Below, piece after piece: positions 20,660 to 31,828 of a stretch of 64,000 nt of DNA. The notes below the pieces were generated by a model. It did no database searches. It was not told where the DNA came from and saw only the letters and a list, made by a program, of their open reading frames with translations. Position 1 is the stretch's first letter. The number at the start of each line of letters is the position of its first letter. The DNA comes from Procambarus clarkii (Eukaryota > Arthropoda > Malacostraca > Decapoda > Cambaridae): assembly GCF_040958095.1 (NCBI RefSeq), contig NC_091193.1:25689832-25753831 (forward strand), read 5' to 3'. Made by a program: the position numbers and the translations under genes.

Positions 20660-20875
20660 ATGGAAGAGTTGGGCCTGGCTACGATTGACATGTTTACTTC
20701 ACAGTTCGAGCCGGTGGAGGGATTCGATGAAGAGGTCTCGGACCTCTTCGAGTGTGGCCAGAGAAAATTCTATGAGCCAGACTATGTAGAGCCCACTCCG
20801 ACCATGGACTTGTTCACGCCGACCATGCACGAAGCAGCTTTATTGTCCTCGGGCGTCATGCGAAAACTTAATTAA
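20660..20875 (+). CDS. Small acidic protein, unknown function
   Basis: A 71-aa protein with many Glu/Asp and Phe (EPVEGFDEEVSDLFE, EPDYVEPTPTMDLF). Not recognised. It is the last gene before the right TIR, and AATAAA follows at 20956. The acidic-aromatic pattern resembles an activation-type or interaction segment; this is inference only. It starts three bases after the preceding stop. Confidence 0.5.
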   Translation: MEELGLATIDMFTSQFEPVEGFDEEVSDLFECGQRKFYEPDYVEPTPTMDLFTPTMHEAALLSSGVMRKLN

Positions 20876-20897
20876 ATGAATGTATTGCAGTGTCATG

Positions 20898-21964
20898 TAT
20901 ATATATATATATATATATATTGTAGTTATGTGTATTGTAGGTTTTTTATTTGTTCAATAAAAAAGAACTAACGATGAAAATAAATAATGTCTTTAATTTA
21001 CCGGTGGGGGGAATATCTATAATACTGAATGAATGAATGAATTATGTCTTTTCTGATGTTTGCTCTTTCCTATGAAAAAACAAAAACAAACAAATATTTG
21101 ATAATGTTCTTTCCTCTAAAATTAAAACATAATACTTGTTTCTATATGTTTGGATGAAAAAAAAAAAAACATGAAATAATAATACGTTGTTGTTTCCCAG
21201 ATCTGAATAATAAGCAAACTCCCGATCTTAATAATTAAACTATCCAGTGTTTGGAAATAAAAATGGAACTTGCATATATTTTTTTCTGTCAATTATCTGA
21301 GTTTCCCCATAGACGAAAACGGGACTCGACCGCCCGTGAAGATGTTTTCTGTGAAACGAATATAGAGAAAATGGGGACAATAATCTGGAGTAAATGAAAA
21401 ATATAACTCGAGTCTTTCTCATTTTATTTTTTACCTGATTATTGAAACCTTACCAAATGTAAAGACAAAACCCTTTATTTCAGATACACTTCTCAGCAGG
21501 AATTAAAAAACCCAGATATATTGTATTTACATAAAAAAAAAACACGCACACGCACACATATACTAGCGCCATTAAATACTCCAAAAAACGTTTATATGCC
21601 TTTCACCAGTGCATTTTTTTGGTTTCCAACTATTGTACATTCATCCTCGGTACCTCTCATAAGTAGAGACCCCCTCCTTGAGGCCCTAGACTCATCTTAA
21701 AAGCTCGAGACAATCGTGCAAAAAAACAGGTTAGGATAGGGCACCAGTTCCTCAGGTACACCATTGGTGGTGGTCCCCCCGGGACCCCAGGGGGGACCAC
21801 CACCCCACCCACCGCCAGCCAGCCAGGAGCGCGCTGACTGTGCCCTAACCTAACCACCCAAATAAGAGGAATGGACGTTCTGGCCCAACAGGGTCAAGTC
21901 GGCATGGAAGTGCCCAACCGTGTCTGAAATTTTTTTACCTCAATCTGTCTCCTTATTCACTACT
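20898..21964 (-). repeat. Polinton right terminal inverted repeat
   Basis: The reverse complement of 5960-7022, ending CCTTATTCACTACT. It differs from the left copy by a few single-base indels and homopolymer lengths, so the two ends have had little time to diverge or have been homogenised during replication. Confidence 0.95.
20956..20961 (+). terminator. Polyadenylation signal AATAAA in the right TIR
   Basis: AATAAA about 80 bp after the last ORF, inside the inner end of the right TIR. The inverted copy (TTTATT near 6966) lies in the left TIR, where it faces outward and could stop leftward read-through. Confidence 0.6.
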
Positions 21965-21970
21965 ACGCTC
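21965..21970. other. Polinton target site duplication, right copy (ACGCTC)
   Basis: ACGCTC directly after the terminal CACTACT; identical to 5954-5959. Confidence 0.9.
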
Positions 21971-22600
21971 CAGGGGCAGCGTAAACTAAGCCACGCTCCA
22001 GGGGCAGCGTAAACTAAGCCACGCTCCAGGAGCAGCGTAAACTAAGCCACGCTCCAGGGGCAGCGTAAACTAAGCCACGCTCCAGGGGCAGCATAAACTA
22101 AGCCACGCTCCAGGGGCAGCGTAAACTAAGCCACGCTCGAGGGGCAGCGTAAACTATGCCACTCTCCAGTAACAGTGTAAACTAAGCCACGCTCCAGGGG
22201 CAGCGTAAACTAAGCCACGCTCCAGGGGCAGCGTAAACTAAGCCACGCTCCAGGGGCAGCGTAAACTAAGCCACGCTCCAGGGGCAGCGTAAACTATGCC
22301 ACTCTCCAGGAACAGCGTAAACTAAGCCACGCTCCAGGGGCAGCGTAAACTAAGCCACGCTCCAGGGGCAGCGTAAACTAAGCCACGCTCGAGGGGCAGC
22401 GTAAACTAAGCCACGCTCGAGGGGCAGCGTAAACTAAGCCACGCTCGAGGGGCAGCGTAAACTAAGCCACGCTCGAGGGGCAGCGTAAACTAAGCCACGC
22501 TCGAGGGGCAGCGTAAACTAAGCCACGCTCGAGGGGCAGCGTAAACCAAGCCAAGCTCGAGGGGCAGCGTAAACCAAGCCAAGCTCGAGGGGCAGCGTAT
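21965..22600. repeat. 28-bp minisatellite, right of the Polinton
   Basis: About 22 copies of the same 28-bp unit seen at 5791-5959, in the same orientation. Variants are ordered in blocks (CTCCAGG copies first, CTCGAGG copies later), indicating local amplification of variants. The last copies degrade into AAACCAAGCCAAG forms. Confidence 0.95.
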
Positions 22601-22639
22601 GGCTACAAGGTTCATGGCTGCCATCACTGCAAGGTTTAG

Positions 22640-22850
22640 CACCAGGAACTTGAGGCAACCCGCCCTCTGACGTAACTTTACCTACGGCCATAAACTGATG
22701 TATGAGAAAATGATAACGACTCGCGAAATTGACATAATGTCTCGTTTTCTGTCCACGGGTCCTCTGGTGGGTTTGGTTAGGGCACTTAATACGACAGCTT
22801 CTTGTCACTGGGAAGGCTGGCGAGAACAGGCCGCTTAATGGTCATTGAAG
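22640..22850. repeat. Dispersed repeat copy (GCGAAATTGACATA family)
   Basis: Contains TCGCGAAATTGACATAATGT, then TCGTTTTCTG, GGGTCCTCTGGTGGG and TACGACAG. A related copy lies at 42840-42970. Both are neighbours of extreme pyrimidine or purine tracts. The family is unidentified. Confidence 0.6.
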
Positions 22851-22961
22851 AATGAAAACATCACTAAACCGTCACCTGAATCACAGAGTGCTGAGCTCGT
22901 TTGTCATCCGTCTCTCTCTAACTGTTGCAGGATCATGTAATCTTGTTGTCATTGCCTGCCC

Positions 22962-23227
22962 CGTATATCTCCCCCTCTCCCTCCCCCTCTCCCTCTCCCC
23001 CTCTCCTCCTCCCCCTCCCCCTCTCCCCCTCCCATCCCCCTCCCCCTCCCCCTCTCCCCTCCCCCTCTCCCCCTCTCCCCCTCCCCCTCTCCCTCTCCCT
23101 CTCCCCCTCCCCCTCTCCCCCTACCCCTCTCCCCCTCTCCCCCTCTCCCCCTCCCCCTCTCCCCCTCCCCCTCTCCCCCTCCCCCTCAACCTCTCCCCCT
23201 CTCCCTCTCCCTCACCCCCCCCCCCCG
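22962..23227. repeat. Pure C/T low-complexity tract
   Basis: About 265 bp composed almost only of CCCCT/CCCTCT words, with a strong strand bias that can adopt triplex or i-motif/G-quadruplex structure. Proline/serine/leucine frames here are artefacts. Confidence 0.95.
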
Positions 23228-23229
23228 GT

Positions 23230-24154
23230 CTCCGTGTACCGGGCAGCCCAGGAGTGTAACTAGTCAGGATGAGTTTGCATAATTTTGAATTTCCATTTTA
23301 ATAATTCTGTCATAGAGGCTTCCAGTAGCCAGGGGCCTGCATGGGGAAAAACTAACTTTTCCTGTTCACTGGTTCGACTCCCGCCTGAGGTTGATGGAGC
23401 CGCTGGCACCTGAAAGCTGCCTGCCACCTCCCTCCCTCCCTCACTCGGGTCCACAAAAACAAAGTAGCAGGTGGAGTGTGACGAAGATAAGGCGGAGCAG
23501 AACACAATGGAAGCTCGGCCACTCGCCGCCCTGGCGCTGGTAGGCGTCTGACGTCCGCCAGACTTCCCTCTTAATGGTACCATTGGTCACCTCCTGCAGT
23601 CCTTGTATGGGGGGGGGGCATGTAATAATGGCAGCTCTACCAGGCTCTGTAAACTTCCCCGCGCTGCTGTTATCACATATACAATTGTTTTATTTTTCAA
23701 TGTATTTTAAGAACCATTCGTTAAGTGGAAGATATATTATATTTTTATTTACTCAAGATGTGAGCAATATAGACTCGTCAAGTTATGACAAGATGTTGAC
23801 GATATACTAAAGATAATGTCCTTCATATTTGTATATGTTGAAGGTATGCTGGAGATGCGTTCATTACGTGTTGAGGATACGTGGTGCTGCCTCTCACGAA
23901 GCAGCTATATCCCCAGCAGGTTATATGTGACGACCAGCGTGCAGCGTGCCCCCAGCAACGGGCACCCAGTACCCAGCTACCAATACCTCGCCACCATTGT
24001 GAATATCACCACCATCAAGGATAATGCTGCCAGGATTGTATTAATATACCTGTCAGTATCTCCCCCCCCCCTGGCACTGGTATCAACCTCGACATATGAG
24101 GGACCCGCTTGTACACAGCGTTGGTCCCGTCTAGTGCAGGAGGAACAATGTCAT
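23230..24154. other. Spacer without recognised features
   Basis: Unique-looking sequence with no convincing ORF, a short (CCTC) run near 23430-23445 and a G10 run near 23610. No RNA gene or transposon terminus seen. Confidence 0.5.
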
Positions 24155-24339
24155 GCAACATGCTTGAAAGGATCATCTTAAACCGACTGTTGCACAAAAT
24201 AAGGAGGCTGGGGGAGGGGGTCAATGGATCTGTTAAAAGGACAGAGCACAGCAAACTGTATAGTTAATTACTTAGCTAATGATACACCTAAGTACTCTGT
24301 GTATTTGTTGACATTAGAGAACCATTCGACAAAGCACAA
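24155..24339 (+). pseudogene. Plus-strand LINE reverse-transcriptase fragment, left half
   Basis: Encodes the RT segment MLERIILNRLLHKI and, after stops, a VFVDIREPFDKAQ-like stretch reaching the palm-domain F-D-x-A motif. It stops at 24339, where the minus-strand LINE begins, and the same frame continues at 30564 after the insertion. Frame errors show decay. Confidence 0.7.
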
Positions 24340-24417
24340 GTAAGTAATTATCAAAAGAAGGCACCAAACCGGGAAGGCTATGTAGCACCATCAAATGCGC
24401 AGAATAATCAGAGGGCG

Positions 24418-27400
24418 CTAAATATCACCAAGGATGCCAATATGAGAACAAAAACGCATAAGGCGAACGATATCAAAAGTATCCAAGTCACCAAGAATTC
24501 TATTGAGGGACAGGTGACCGCGAGGGGCGGTCGGAAAGCAAGACACATGCTCGTCCTGGAAGTCAGGATATTCAAGAAGGACATGCACGACTGTAAGAGG
24601 GACAATGCAACTAGGACAATAAGGAGCAGGGCGGCGCTCCATCAAGTGACCATGGGTTAAGCGAGCATGGCCAATATGCAACCTCGCCAGAGCTGTTTCC
24701 CATCGCCGGTTATTGTGGTAGGAGGACGGCCACGAGGAAACACAACATTTAAGAATACATAGTTTGTTACCAGTAACAGACGACCAAGAAGCCTGCCAAC
24801 GGGTAAGAATGGAGGAATGGATAACCGGGTAAAAGTCGGAATATGGAATACCTTTACGAGAGATGGGACAAGAGCGGACAGCTTCCTTGGCGGCAGCATC
24901 CGCACGCTCATTTAAAGACACACCAATATGGCTGGGAACCCAACAAAACTCAACCGACTTAAATTTACTGTGGACAAGAAACAGCCAACGCTGGATCTCG
25001 ACAACCACTGGATGAACCGGATTAAAGGACCCGAGAGCCATGAGGGCACTACGAGAGTCAACAATAACTACAAAGGAAGACTGACAACGAGAAAGCAGGA
25101 GACGAAGAGCATAGAGAATAGCATAAAGCTCCGCTGTAAAGATGCTAGTCTCCGGAGGAAAGCGACACATATAAGTGCAATCAGGAAAAACAACAGAGTA
25201 GCCAACACCGTCCGCAGACTTAGACCCATCAGTGAAGACAGAAACGGAGCGGGAGTGAGAAGAAAAGTGCTCAAGGAAAAGGCGTTTTAGAACCGTAGGA
25301 GAGGTAAAAGCTTTAGTGATGCAGGTCAAGGATGTACAAAAGTGCGGAAGGGGGACTCTCCACGGGGGTAAAGAAGGAACAACACGAGGAGAAACATTAG
25401 AAACACGAACGGAAAGAGAATCCTGTAAGCGAGATAACCGGACAGAAAGAGGGAGGTGGTGAAGAGGAACAGGAACCGCAGGAGGGGTAAAAGTTAAAGC
25501 ACGACAGAGGCGAGAGGAAGGATGTTGTAAGGATCGCGCAAGATTGCGAAGACAGTAGCGATCACGGCGGTCCTGGAGAGACAGGAAGCCAGTGTCAACA
25601 TACAAGCTAAGGACGGGAGTCGAACGACAGGCACCAGAAATGAGGCGCCACCCAGTATGGTGCAAAGCATCAAGACGGCGAAGAGTAGAAGGAGAAGCAG
25701 ATGAGTAAGCAGGGCAACCATAATCGAGATTAGACAGGACGGGAGAGGAATGTAAAGCAAGGAGAGTGCGCCTATCTGCCCCCCAATAAGTATGGGACAA
25801 TACCCGAAGGAGGGCAAGGGCCTTAGAGCACTCAACACGGAGGTAAGAGATATGGGGAGACCAAGACAAACGAGTGTCAAGGAATAACCCCAAAAGCTTC
25901 GCTGAATCTTTGTACTCAAGGGGATGACCATAAAGCGACAAAGAGGGACGAAGAACGACCCGTTTCCTAGTAAAATACATGGCACAAGTCTTAGAAGTAC
26001 AGAACTTAAAGCCATGATCGATGGCCCAAGACGACACGGCATCAATCGCAAATTGAAGCCGGCGCTGAAAGAGAGGCGAATCATCACCCTAACAGCAAAG
26101 GGTAAGATCATCAACATAGAGAGCGGAGAAGACACCTGAAGGAAGAGAGGAAAGAAGACCATTGAGGGCAACCAGAAAAATAGTAGTGCTCAGAACACTA
26201 CCCTGGGGCACACCTTCATACTGCTGAAAAGAGGGAGGAACGACGAGAGAGGAAGCTGCGGAGAAAGAGAGGGAGATGACCACGAAGGCCAAAAGAATGA
26301 AGCTGGAACAGAATATAATATCGCCAAGTGGTGTCGTAAGCCTCTTCCAGGTCAAAAAGGACGGCAACAACAGAGGTCCTCGCAGCAAAAGCAGTACGAA
26401 TATAGACCTCCAAGTTCACCAGGACATCTGTCGTGCTGCGGCACTTGCGGAAACCAAATTGAGAAGGGGAGAGGAGGTGATGTTGTTCCAGGAACCACAT
26501 CAGACGAACGTTAACCATACGTTCAAAGAGTTTGCAGACACAACTTGTGAGAGCAATAGGGCGAAAGTCCTTAGGGGAAGTACCCAGAGACCCCGGTTTG
26601 CGAACAGGGAGGACAACGGCATCGAGCCAGTCCTCAGGGACTGACGACGACTCCCAGATCCGATTATACAGACTCGGTAAATACCGAGACGTGCTCGGAG
26701 GGAGATGGCAAAGCATCTCATAATGAATACCATCGGAGCCCGCCGCCGTAGAACCGCAGAGGGCCAGGGCAGAACGAAGTTCAGAGAGAGAGAAGGGATC
26801 GTTATAGGAAAGTCGAAGACGAGTGCAGAAATTTAAAGGACGAGACTCAAGGACAGGTTTACGATGAAGGAAAGATTGGGGAAGATGAAGACCAGAGCTA
26901 ACAGAAGAAAAGTGAGAACCTAGTTCGGTAGCGACCTGCAACGGGTCCACCACAAGAGTACCACGGAGGTGAAGGACCGGGGAAACATCGGGAAAGAACT
27001 TACCCGCTATCTTGCGGATACGCTTCCAGATCTGTGACAGGGGGAGTTTTGGACGTAATTGTGGAGACATAAGAAGTCCAACATTCACGTTTAGCCATAC
27101 GGATGGCCCTACAGGCCACCGCACTCGCTTTCCATAAGAAAAGAAAAGAATCAGTCGTCTGCCGACGGCGGTGCCTCTTCCAGGCTGCACGCTTACAGCG
27201 GACAGCCCGAGCACAGTCCGCATTCCACCAAGGAACGCACTTCCGTGGACCCCGAGAGGAAGAGCGAGGAATAGAGCAGAGGGCAGCGTCGAAGACAGTG
27301 TCATGAAAAAGGAGGAGAGCGCGAGGGAGAGGCAGAAGGAAGAGGTCAGAGAGAGCAGCACTGAGGGTAAATAGGTTCCAGTCCGCCTTAGCAAACTGCC

Positions 27401-28119
27401 ACCTAGGAAAAGAGAGGGAAGGGCGAAACGAGAAAAAGGAAACAAGGATGGGGAAATGATCACTGCCATGGAGGTCATCAAGAATCTGCCACGTGAAATC
27501 TAAGTAAAGAGAAGAAGAGCAGAGAGAAAGATCAAGACAGGAAAGGGTGCGAGTCTGAGAGTCCAAATGAGTGGGCCCACCAGAATTCAGAAGAGACAGG
27601 GAAGAAGAGAGGAGAAACGGCTCAAGAAGGCGACCCCGGGTATTCGTCAGAACATCACCCCAAAGAGAATGACGACAATTGAAGTCACCCAGCAGGAGCA
27701 CAGGCTCGGCAAGGAGTCTAAGAGGTGTTTCAAATCAGGAAGAGAAAGCGGGACACTCGGGGGGGAGATAAATGGAACAAACTGTGTACCATTTCCCCAC
27801 AAAGATACGAGCAGCAGAACAATGGAGAGGCAAAGGAAAAAGTAAAGGAACAAAGGGAACATCAGCACGGATCAAGAGAGCAGAAGAATTAGGAGCCCCA
27901 GCAACAGCTGGGGGGGGGGGGGAAGAGAAAGGAATAGCCACGAAAATGACCAGAACGAGCACCAAGCATCGGCTCCTGGAGACAGACACAAAGGGGCGAA
28001 AACCGCGAAATCAGAAGTTGGAGTTCGAGGAAATTGGCATAATAACCTCGAACGTTCCATTGAAGAATAGACATCGACGAGAAGGGAAAGGACAACAACA
28101 GAGAACAAGGAAGAAACAA
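24418..28119 (-). pseudogene. LINE ORF2 (endonuclease, reverse transcriptase, RNase H), broken
   Basis: An AP-type endonuclease starts at 28119 (SILQWNVRG, then LQE), has GDFNCRH near 27690 and GSDHFPI near 27460. RT follows, with FRPIALTS near 26540, FGFRKCRSTTD near 26460 and the YVDD box near 26110. RNase H at about 25242-24880 has FTDGSKS, ETSIFTAELYAI, VDSRSAL and WVPSHIGVSLNERAD. A C/H-rich tail follows. Frame changes near 27911 (a G12 run on the plus strand), 27480, 26230 and 26090 inactivate it. Catalytic residues are otherwise preserved, so decay is recent. Confidence 0.88.
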
Positions 28120-28369
28120 AGGCGAAAGAGCAACACAGCACGTTAAAGAATATCAGGGTCAGCAAAGTCAGGGTTAGGGGGCATGGGTAAACTGAGCAAA
28201 GACGGAGGAAGGAAGCGGGAGAACAGACCAGAGGTGGGTGGGCGGGGTCCAGAGGAGGAGGAAGAGGAGACAACGGAGAGGAGCAGTCAAGGACAGCAGC
28301 AGGAAGAGGGGGAGTAGAAAGAGGGGAGCGCACCCCAGCAAGAGCAGCAACCGAAAGGGAAGCAGGGGC

Positions 28370-30081
28370 CAAAGAAACCTCCATAGCAGGAACAGGGGGC
28401 GCAAGCACAGAAATGGGAGGGAAAGAACCAACAGAGCCAGAAGTAGGAGCTGAGGAAGAAAGCGAAGCCTTCTTACCCGCCGGGGAGGAGGAAGGAGAGG
28501 AGCCAGGCTTACGCTTCTGACTTAGAGACCGGTGTCCCAGCAACTACGTACCGGGCAACAGATTACAGGGTCTCAACAGGAGAAGCTGAACGAGAGCACA
28601 CGACGGCCGTTAGGAGAGCGATGGACAACCGCCTGGACCGACAGGCGGCGGGGAGAGCCAATAGATGGAGGAAGAGGATGGGAAGGAGGATCGGAGGGAG
28701 ACGAGGAAGAAGACACAGGAGACACGACAGACCGGGTAGAAGGAAGGGGAACCCCAGACAGAGGACCAGGAGGGTGGACCCTTCGGGACAGAACTCAAAG
28801 GAACAGAGGAGGGGGCAGTGGGCATATCAGGGTCCAAGGCCCGGAAACGGTTGTGAGTCTGAGGAAGGAGGGAAGGACGAGGAGAGGAAGAGCGCAACAC
28901 GCGAGCATAAGAGACCTTAGCATAAGGCGGGAGCTGGCGAACCTGGCGCCTCGCCTCAGGAAAAGATAAACGCTCCCGGTGCTTCAAGTTGAGGACGGTC
29001 GCTTCAAGCTTGTAATGGATACAGGCACAGGAGAAGGTAAGATGGGCCTCACCGCAGTTGAGGCAGCGAGCTTGGGGAGAAGTGCACTCCGACTTAGAGT
29101 GACCTTCACCCCCACACAAAGGACAGAGAGAGACAGTCCCAGAGCAGCGGAGGGCACCATGCCCAAACCTCCAGCACTTGTTACAAAGCCGAGGAGAAGG
29201 AATATACTCCTGGACAGAGCACCTAGCACCATCAAGAATGACAGAGGATGGAAGGGTCCTACCATCAAAGGTGATCTTCACAACACGAAGGGTTGACGGC
29301 GACGACCACGAGGGGGACAAGTAAACGAGTCAACCTGGAGGACAGAGTGGCCTTGGGCATCAAGGATATGCCGAATATCATCGTGGCAATCCTGCAGATT
29401 CCGAACACCGGTTGCAACATGGGGCGGGAGGAGAATAGTGCCAACACTGGCATTCATCTGAACGTTCTTGGAGACCTGAACAGGGATCTCGCCAAGGCAA
29501 GATAAGGCAGCCAAATGGGAAGCTGCATCCTGAGAAGGAGCAGCAACGACACGTGTAACGAGACGAGTGGGGTTGAAGGTAACAGACGCATCCACGGAAT
29601 CAACAAGATGCCGATGGAGGGAGAAATCCTCAGGAGGCGCAGAATCAAGAGGGAGGAGATCAAAGTATTTGGCCCATGAAGCGGGACCAAACAAGGCCTG
29701 ATACACGGCAGTACGGGAAGGAGTCGAGCGAGTGCGGCCGGGGCGCGGACGGTGTTGAGAACCCCCAGAGAGAGAGAGGTCAAAAGGCGCAGTAGTCACA
29801 ACGAGAGACTTAGCCGCACCAGGGGACGAAGTGGTCACCACTGGAGGCTCGACCCAACCACAGAGGAGGGAGGGGAGCTGAGGGAAGAAGTCAGGACGGT
29901 CAAAGGAGGAGCAAGGTCGGGGCCCAACGCAGCAGGAGCTACAGAGCCCGGTCTTCCAATACAGGCCGACTCGGGGACTTGGTCGCCCACCCCACAAGCC
30001 TGAGAGGGTACAACGGAAACATTTATCGACAGAGACGAAGAGAAAGAAATTCATCCACGAATGTGCCCCCACACCCACCAT
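28370..30081 (-). pseudogene. LINE ORF1 (gag-like, three CCHC zinc knuckles), broken
   Basis: An RNA-binding protein of the retrotransposon. The N-terminal part is at 30081-29278. A frame change near 29300 leads to the CCHC region at about 29190-29050 (C-NKC-WRFGHGALRC, CPLCGGEGHSKSEC, CLNCGEAHLTFSC). A Ser/Pro-rich basic tail follows in a further frame, with KRKPGSSPSSSPAGKK near 28510. At least two frame changes break the gene. Domain order is normal for ORF1 of this group. Confidence 0.8.
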
Positions 30082-30563
30082 GGAGCCACAATTAGAGGCA
30101 GGACACCCAACAGGAAGCTATCGCTGATCATGCCGGGGCCCCCTACGGGTGCGTCGTGAGTATACGCCCCACAAACGCCACCTTAAGAACTGTCAGTCCG
30201 TCGAGATCGGGTTCAGCGACGAAAGGGGGATTGACAATAAAAGGTTCCCCTCGCTCGAGACGTCGGGTACAACAGTTCTACGGGTGCAAGAGTATGCCTC
30301 CTCAAGCACCCGGGCGTCAAAATAGAAGTCCAAAGAAAGATCCAAAACAAGCAGAAGGTCGGCAGGAAACGACAAGCAGATAGGAGAAGAGGGGGGAGAA
30401 AAACGAAACAAAAGGAAAAGGTGCTCAGCACAATTGGAGAGGACGGCAGCAGGAGCACAAGGCTAGAAAAGGACAGAGGACTATTCCAAGGAGCATCACA
30501 CTCCGGCAGCCGCCCACTAAGCCCCCCTCACGGCATCAACGAGTTGAGCGGAGAGGGGGGGGG

Positions 30564-30712
30564 GACAAAGCACAAAATATTGTGTTCCTGGACGAGCTTG
30601 CATGCATGGGTGTCAAGCGGAGACTCATGAAATTGATTGAGAGCTATCGCACAGGGAGGAAAGCTAAGGTCTGCTTCAATGGAACAGTCTCGAAAACAAT
30701 GAATATGGACAC
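30564..30712 (+). pseudogene. Plus-strand LINE reverse-transcriptase fragment, right half
   Basis: Continues the fragment of 24155-24339 across the insertion. Beginning with the duplicated GACAAAGCACAA, it encodes VFLDELACMGVKRRLMKLIE and CFNGTVSK, the RT region that follows the F-D-x-A motif. This order fits one ancestral LINE cut in two by the minus-strand element. Confidence 0.75.
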
Positions 30713-30943
30713 AGAAATGAACAAATCCACTAGGGCTCATCCCGGCCCATGTGGCTTTGTTCATTTGATGCATCACGCTGCTGTGATCTCTGTGTGTATT
30801 GAAGTGAGGGCGAAGGGGTAGAACAGCTTGTTGGCAGAGCCCGAGTGCTCGGGGTAATTGTGTAAAACCCTGGTTTGTTTCTCGGAGAGGCTGCAAAATC
30901 CGTGTGAGGTCAGTGGAACTCCCGGTTACAATTCTTTCACCAT
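30713..30943. other. Spacer with SINE scraps
   Basis: Contains a GAACAAATCCACTAGGGCTC segment resembling the reverse complement of the 3' part of the SINEs just downstream. No gene. Confidence 0.4.
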
Positions 30944-31205
30944 GTCCTGGCCTAGTCGACTAAGGCCGCGTCTGGGATCATCCCGGGCGTAAGTTCGAAC
31001 CATCATCATGGCTCTTATGGATTTACTGAGCAGTAAGTTCAGTAGAACTTCGGTTTCAACTCTTTTTAACCCTGTCGTAGCTCAGTCGATTAAGGCAGTG
31101 TCTGGGATGCTCCCGGACGCAGGTTCGAATCCTCGTCACGGCCCTTGTGGATTTGTTCTGAAAGCCTATTTCCCATGCACATGGGTATCCAAGCCTGATG
31201 CGATG
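30944..31205 (+). mobile_element. Two tandem tRNA-derived SINE copies
   Basis: Two related heads, at about 30947-31015 and 31072-31160. The second has an A-box-like TAGCTCAGTCGATTAAGGC and a B-box GGTTCGAATCC, followed by CACGGCCCTTGTGGATTTGTTC. The first has CTAGTCGACTAAGGC and a degraded B-box AGTTCGAACC. This is the Pol III promoter layout of tRNA-derived SINEs; the tRNA fold itself is degenerate. Confidence 0.8.
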
Positions 31206-31750
31206 TAAGTGTACTTCTGTTGTCCTACTGCTCCCTTTCATGAAACTAAGCAGTTCGTAATTGGTTGAATTCTTGTACCAACCCGCAGATCCTGATGTTG
31301 CAACTGCTGTGTTGTTGTCGAGAGTAAGTGATGATCCCGGGCTGGTGGGAGCATTTACTAACACCAAATGCCCCGGTCCACCTAGCAATAAGTATAGCTA
31401 GAGGTGTACCTTAGCTACATATACCCATTTTTAATTGATTTATCTTTATTTTAATTGGTTTTATCTTTAAATTAAGTCTGGGTGAAACATAAAAGAAAAA
31501 TATGCTGCACAAATGATGCTAGGTAAGGGTAAGGGGTAAAAACTTCAGTAACGTTTGTCATTGAAAACAGGTTTATAATTATGACTATAAGGACTATTAT
31601 AGCCTGTTAAAAAAGAGAGGGTGAAGAGCAGGGGATAGTGGGAGAGATGAAGGGGGATGGGGACTAAAGAGGGTCAAGGCGCAGATGGAAGAAGAAGGGT
31701 GGAATGTGAGGGTGGCAGGATAGACTGGGCACCAGTCTAACCCCCCACCC
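31206..31750. other. Spacer without recognised features
   Basis: No credible ORF or RNA. Purine-rich between 31610 and 31710, followed by a C-run (31741-31753). Confidence 0.5.
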
Positions 31751-31765
31751 CCCAAATATGTGTGC

Positions 31766-31769
<4 letters not shown>

Positions 31770-31828
<59 letters not shown>

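Larger units (their letters stand above)
5960..21964 (+). mobile_element. Complete Polinton/Maverick element (16,005 bp)
   Basis: A self-synthesising DNA transposon with virus-like gene content. It has ~1.06-kb terminal inverted repeats, AGTAGTG/CACTACT termini and a 6-bp target duplication (ACGCTC). Its gene set comprises protein-primed DNA polymerase B, A32-like packaging ATPase, retroviral-type integrase with chromodomain, adenain-like protease, double-jelly-roll major capsid and penton-like minor capsid, plus small conserved proteins. All genes are on the plus strand. The principal frames are uninterrupted and the two TIRs differ only by a few single-base indels (for example near 6113, 6567 and 6795), so the insertion looks young. 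Size and content are typical for the superfamily. Whether it forms particles cannot be told from sequence. Confidence 0.97.
24340..30563 (-). mobile_element. Near full-length non-LTR retrotransposon (I/R1-like, with RNase H)
   Basis: A 6,224-bp insertion flanked by the 12-bp duplication GACAAAGCACAA (24328-24339 and 30564-30575). On the minus strand it runs 5' (30563) to 3' (24340): a C-rich start, gag-like ORF1 with CCHC knuckles, then ORF2 with endonuclease, reverse transcriptase and RNase H. The 3' end reads AATTACTTAC with no poly-A. Frame changes in both ORFs make it inactive. A truncated second copy lies at 37094-37945. The clade name is tentative; RNase H plus three CCHC motifs favours the I/R1 group. 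Confidence 0.9.

Noticed and set aside
20660-20875. Host gene at the Polinton right end
   Set aside because: It lies inside the TIR-bounded element and between element-specific ORFs and the element polyadenylation signal.
31072-31160. Functional tRNA gene
   Set aside because: A- and B-boxes are present but the cloverleaf is degenerate and a SINE body follows.
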